Source: Sulfurimonas sp. HSL3-1
GTDB lineage: Bacteria > Campylobacterota > Campylobacteria > Campylobacterales > Sulfurimonadaceae
NCBI RefSeq assembly: GCF_039645995.1
Contig: NZ_CP147920.1
Location: 1,240,001-1,304,000 of the forward strand
Direction of reading: 5' to 3'
Length of the DNA: 64,000 nt
Shown here: one piece after another, positions 61,031 to 64,000 of the stretch
Position numbering within the stretch: the first letter of the stretch is position 1
Layout of the letters: each line of letters begins with the position of its first letter
Translations under genes and position numbers: made by a program
The notes under the pieces: model-generated
Told to the model about the DNA's origin: nothing
What the model saw: only the letters and a program-made list of their open reading frames with translations
The model's database searches: none

Positions 61031-62260
61031 ATGAAACCGCAGACCCACCAACCCTCCTTTAAAGAGTTCGTCCTGCTGATGAGCCTGATGACCGCCGCGG
61101 CGGCCCTGGCCATCGATGCCGTCATGCCCGCGCTCAGCACCATCGGCACGGCCCTGCAGGTGCAGACGGACAACGACCGCCAGCTGATCATCTCCCTGCT
61201 GTTTGCCGGGATGGCCCTGGGACAGCTGCTCTACGGACCGCTCAGCGACAGCTTCGGCCGGAAGCGCGCCATCTATGTCGGTTTCGGCCTCTACATCGCC
61301 GGTTCCGCCATCGCCCTTTTCAGTCCGAACCTGACCGTCATGCTCTTCGGCCGCTTTCTGCAGGGCCTCGGCGCCGCCGGGCCGCGCATCGTCTCCGTGG
61401 CGCTGATCCGCGACCTCTACGAAGGGCGTATGATGGCACGGGTCATGTCCTTTGTCATGAGCATCTTCATCTTCGTGCCCGCCGTCGCCCCGGCGCTGGG
61501 CGAAGGTCTCCTCTACCTCTGGGGGTGGCAGGCGATCTTCGGGCTCTTTATCGCCGTCGCCGCCGTTACCCTGGTCTGGTTCACCCTCCGCCAGCCGGAG
61601 ACCCTGCCGAAAGAGCGGCGCATCCCCCTCTCGCCCGCGCACATCCTCACCGGCGTCGTCGAAACCTGCAAAAACCGCACCGCGCTGGGGTACACCGTCG
61701 CCATGGGTTTTGTCTTCAGCGTCTTTATGGGCTATCTCAGCTCCGCCGAGCAGATCTTCCGGGACACCTACGGCGCCGGGGAGCTCTTCGCCCTCTACTT
61801 CGGCATCTTCGCCCTCTCCATCGGCCTTGCCTCCTACCTCAATGCACGGCTGGTAATGCGCTACGGGATGCGGCCGCTCAGCGCTTCGGCGCTCGCGGCC
61901 CTCACCCTCCTCTCGCTCCTCTTTTTCGCCTATGCCTACGCCCACAACGGTGTGCCGCCGTTTTGGAGCTTTATGCTTTACGGCCTGCTCACCTTCTTCT
62001 GCTTCGGACTGCTCTTCGGTAACCTCAATGCCATGGCGATGGAGCCGCTGGGACACATTGCCGGCATCGGCGCGGCGGTCGTCGGTTCGCTCTCGACCTT
62101 CATCGCCCTGCCCATCGGCGTGACGATAGGCCGCCTCTACGATGGCGGTATCCTCGCCCTCGTCGGGGGCTTCGCCCTGCTCGGCGCCGCCGGGCTTGCC
62201 GTCGTGCGCCGCACCGGCCGCGAAACGATGCAGCGTGTCCCCGTTCCTGCGGACGACTGA
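61031..62260 (+). CDS. MFS drug exporter, Bcr/CflA type
   Basis: The 409-residue protein has 12 helices with the MFS motif A as GPLSDSFGRKRAI after helix 2, FGRFLQGLGAAGPRIVSVAL on helix 4, and AIDAVMPALSTIG on helix 1, as in the Bcr/CflA group. It probably exports drugs or cysteine-like metabolites by proton antiport. ATG 61031 has AAAAGGG five bases upstream; ATG 61028 is too close to it. It follows the nitroreductase on the same strand. Confidence 0.9.
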   Translation: MKPQTHQPSFKEFVLLMSLMTAAAALAIDAVMPALSTIGTALQVQTDNDRQLIISLLFAGMALGQLLYGPLSDSFGRKRAIYVGFGLYIAGSAIALFSPNLTVMLFGRFLQGLGAAGPRIVSVALIRDLYEGRMMARVMSFVMSIFIFVPAVAPALGEGLLYLWGWQAIFGLFIAVAAVTLVWFTLRQPETLPKERRIPLSPAHILTGVVETCKNRTALGYTVAMGFVFSVFMGYLSSAEQIFRDTYGAGELFALYFGIFALSIGLASYLNARLVMRYGMRPLSASALAALTLLSLLFFAYAYAHNGVPPFWSFMLYGLLTFFCFGLLFGNLNAMAMEPLGHIAGIGAAVVGSLSTFIALPIGVTIGRLYDGGILALVGGFALLGAAGLAVVRRTGRETMQRVPVPADD

Positions 62261-62274
62261 GGTCTTCAAGTTAC

Positions 62275-62288
62275 ATATTAATTAATAT
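62275..62288. repeat. AT-rich palindrome
   Basis: ATATTAATTAATAT is a perfect 14-base palindrome in the gap between the exporter and the next gene. It resembles the palindromes at 30701-30720 and 30804-30817. The gap (98 bases) holds nothing else except a good ribosome site near its end. Confidence 0.45.
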
Positions 62289-62358
62289 ACTATATAGTCG
62301 CCGCCGTTCCGGGAGCTTTTTTTGCATTGATGCGGCACAATACGGCAAAAGGAGTCCC

Positions 62359-62820
62359 ATGGAAACGCACAAGGACAGAGTCTTCCTGAGAGGCCGCGGA
62401 GGAAGCGACGCGGCGCATCAGGCCGACGAGGCGCTCTACCACGAGCTGCTCGTCCGCCACGACGAACTCGACCGCACGACGCAGAGAACCGATGAGGGGA
62501 TCGAAACGGTCACCCGCGTCACCTCGGGGGACGCCAAGCTCGTTACCATTCTGCACGAACACGTCGTCGGGATGAAGAAGCGCTACGACGGCGGCCGCGC
62601 CGTGCGCTCCTGGGACCCCCTCTTTGTCGAGCTCTTTGACAACCGCGACGCCATGACGCTGTCGTGGGAGATGCTCGAAGACGGCATCAAGGTCACCCTT
62701 ACCTCCGACGATCCCGCTGTCGTCGACATCATTCACCGCCACGACGAGACCCTGCAGATGTTCGTCCAGCACGGCCTGCAGGCGTCGCGCCACGAAAGCC
62801 CTTACCAGCCGGAGGCGTAA
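62359..62820 (+). CDS. Conserved hypothetical protein with a duplicated GV-T-SDD module
   Basis: The 153-residue soluble protein contains two similar parts: 'GIETVTRVTSGDAKLVTILH' then EHVVGMKKR (from about residue 49), and 'GIKVTLTSDDPAVVDIIHRH' then DETLQMFV (from about 111). WDPLFVELFDNRD lies between. This arrangement occurs in a widespread proteobacterial family of unknown function, often exported; here no signal is present. Several His residues fall at equivalent places in the two halves. AAAAGGAG precedes the ATG. Confidence 0.65.
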   Translation: METHKDRVFLRGRGGSDAAHQADEALYHELLVRHDELDRTTQRTDEGIETVTRVTSGDAKLVTILHEHVVGMKKRYDGGRAVRSWDPLFVELFDNRDAMTLSWEMLEDGIKVTLTSDDPAVVDIIHRHDETLQMFVQHGLQASRHESPYQPEA

Positions 62821-62920
62821 CGCGACACAACGTCCGAATTCGGACAATAATTATCTGGCATCTTTTTTGCAGTTTCCCGCTCATGATAACGACAACTACC
62901 AATATTCAGGAAAAAAACTG

Positions 62921-63388
62921 ATGCGATGGCAATGGTCCCTGTTTGAGACACTCTCCCCCTGGGAAATTCTGGAAATCATGAAACTCCGTCAGGCCGTCTT
63001 CGTCGTGGAGCAGGCATGCGCCTACCAGGACGCAGACGATCTTGATCCGCTGTCGTGGCACCTTACGGGGTGGGAAGAGGATTCGAAGGGAAAGCGGCTC
63101 GTCGCTTATCTGCGCGTCGTCTTCCCGGGCAGGAAGTTCGACGAACCCTCCATCGGGCGTGTCATCACCCCATTGGCGCTGCGCGGCAGGGGCCTGGGCA
63201 GTGCGCTCATCCATGAAGCGATAGAGCGTATCCCTTCTCTTTTCCAGAAGGAGTCCATCCGCATCTCCGCGCAGCAGCGTTTAGAGCCCTTTTATGCCGC
63301 TTTCGGCTTTGAGACGGTCTCCACCCCCTATGATGAAGACGGCATACCCCACGTCGAAATGCTCAGAATGCCCCAAAACGACAGCTGA
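62921..63388 (+). CDS. ElaA-type GNAT acetyltransferase
   Basis: The 155-residue protein is a single GNAT domain with LRQAVFVVEQACAYQDADDL near the start, typical of ElaA. The acetyl-CoA loop is LRGRGLGSALI, and RLEPFYAAFGFE lies near the end. The substrate is unknown. ATG 62921 follows AGGAAAA; the longer frame upstream runs through non-coding sequence. It lies between two unrelated small genes. Confidence 0.87.
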   Translation: MRWQWSLFETLSPWEILEIMKLRQAVFVVEQACAYQDADDLDPLSWHLTGWEEDSKGKRLVAYLRVVFPGRKFDEPSIGRVITPLALRGRGLGSALIHEAIERIPSLFQKESIRISAQQRLEPFYAAFGFETVSTPYDEDGIPHVEMLRMPQNDS

Positions 63389-63445
63389 TCGTCTTCCAAT
63401 AGTACGTATATTGCATCTCCTGCCGAACACGCAAGGAGACAGGTC

Positions 63446-63976
63446 ATGCAAGAGCGTTCGTGGGAAGAGGAGCAATTCATCATCTGGAACAGCGCGCTCG
63501 GTCTGCGCGACTTTGTCATGATCGACCGGGTCGAAGGCGACGAAGGAAGCCGGGTCGCCTGGCTGGAAGAGCCCTACGAGATGGTCGGCCCCTTCGACTT
63601 CGACGAGTTCGTCTCCACCGGCTGTATCAGCTTCGCCGCCTGCGTCGTCATGTCACGCCAGAAGTGGAACACGGACCGCACCCAGCTGCTGCAGGAGTCC
63701 ATGGAGCGGCGCCGCAAAAATCAGGAGAAGATCTTCGAGGACCTGGCACGGCGCAACCGTCACAAACGTCGCCACGGCAGCCCCTTTCAGCAGTTCAACG
63801 AGCGGGAGATGCGCGAGCTCCTGGAACTGCCCGTCAACGGGGAGCTCGAAGCGGCCCAGATCAAAGCCGCCTACCGTCGCCGCGCCAAAGAGGCGCACCC
63901 CGACGTCGGCGGCAGCCACGAGCTCTTTGTGCAGATCACTGAAGCGCGTAACCTCCTGCTCGAGTTCATCTCCTAA
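63446..63976 (+). CDS. J-domain protein with an unassigned N-terminal domain
   Basis: The 176-residue protein ends in a truncated J-domain (about 125-176) with the HPD motif at residues 151-153 (EAHPDVGG), preceded by IKAAYRRRAK. The J-domain stimulates DnaK's ATPase. The N-terminal part (about 1-75), with IDRVEGDEG and 'FDEFVSTGCISFAACVVMS', is not recognised. An Arg-rich helix (RRRKNQEKIFEDLARRNRHK) joins the two. GGAGACAGGTC precedes the ATG. It is the last gene in the window; 24 bases follow with no feature. Confidence 0.8.
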   Translation: MQERSWEEEQFIIWNSALGLRDFVMIDRVEGDEGSRVAWLEEPYEMVGPFDFDEFVSTGCISFAACVVMSRQKWNTDRTQLLQESMERRRKNQEKIFEDLARRNRHKRRHGSPFQQFNEREMRELLELPVNGELEAAQIKAAYRRRAKEAHPDVGGSHELFVQITEARNLLLEFIS

Positions 63977-64000
63977 TGCCGCACTGACCGGCCACCAAAA

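Overview
The window looks like a chromosomal segment of a GC-rich member of the Campylobacterota (Sulfurimonas/Sulfurovum-like, rather than a host-associated Campylobacter). Gene order is the main reason. As I recall it, C. jejuni has the same blocks: lptC-lptA-engB-membrane protein-PBP2; metG-small protein-fbp-mobB-lipoprotein-slt-yggT-gltX; icd-mdh-sucC-sucD-oorDABC; and mlaA-mlaC-RND. A monomeric isocitrate dehydrogenase and a four-subunit 2-oxoglutarate:ferredoxin oxidoreductase fit the same phylum. I see no rRNA, insertion sequence, integrase, phage gene or CRISPR array. Genes are tightly packed and often overlap by 1-4 bases.

Layout. 1-4.2 kb: an envelope operon (LPS transport, EngB GTPase, an ArgA-like acetyltransferase, a membrane protein, PBP2). 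4.2-15.4 kb: a cation exchanger and YbeY; a two-subunit GMC dehydrogenase; QueC; an EAL-HDOD protein; a DNA glycosylase; a YgjP-like protease; periplasmic MsrB-MsrA; an orphan TRAP-type binding protein; a Ca2+/H+ antiporter; and a Mur-ligase-like protein with a degraded P-loop. 15.4-22.7 kb: metG to gltX on the minus strand. 22.8-30.7 kb: small unknown genes, tRNA-Glu, a receiver-ribbon-helix-helix regulator, citrate synthase with a translationally coupled 65-residue partner, a copper oxidase/CopB pair, a lipoprotein divergent from a TetR regulator with four evenly spaced operators, and rnpB. 30.8-40.9 kb: a minus-strand TCA/reverse-TCA block (icd, mdh, fumC, sucC, sucD, a heavy-metal-associated protein, oorD, oorA, oorB, oorC).

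41-56 kb: MltG divergent from a 1086-residue AsmA/YhdP-like protein; a porin with a Fur-box-like site and a good promoter; an FMN-binding protein and two paralogous membrane proteins; then, convergent, a PH-domain membrane protein, ApbE flavin transferase and a HAD phosphatase. Next are the MlaA-MlaC-RND lipid transport genes and a SPOR-transmembrane-receiver-pseudo-Hpt protein. 56-64 kb: ferrochelatase, two alpha/beta hydrolases, an FAD oxidoreductase, nitroreductase, Bcr/CflA-type MFS exporter, and three small proteins including an ElaA-type acetyltransferase and a J-domain protein.

The best candidates for something undescribed are the iron-linked flavin electron-transfer locus (45.3-49.6 kb), the receiver-RHH regulator with repeats flanking its own -10 box, the TetR site array, and the SPOR-receiver hybrid. 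All functional assignments come from motif reading; no database search was run.
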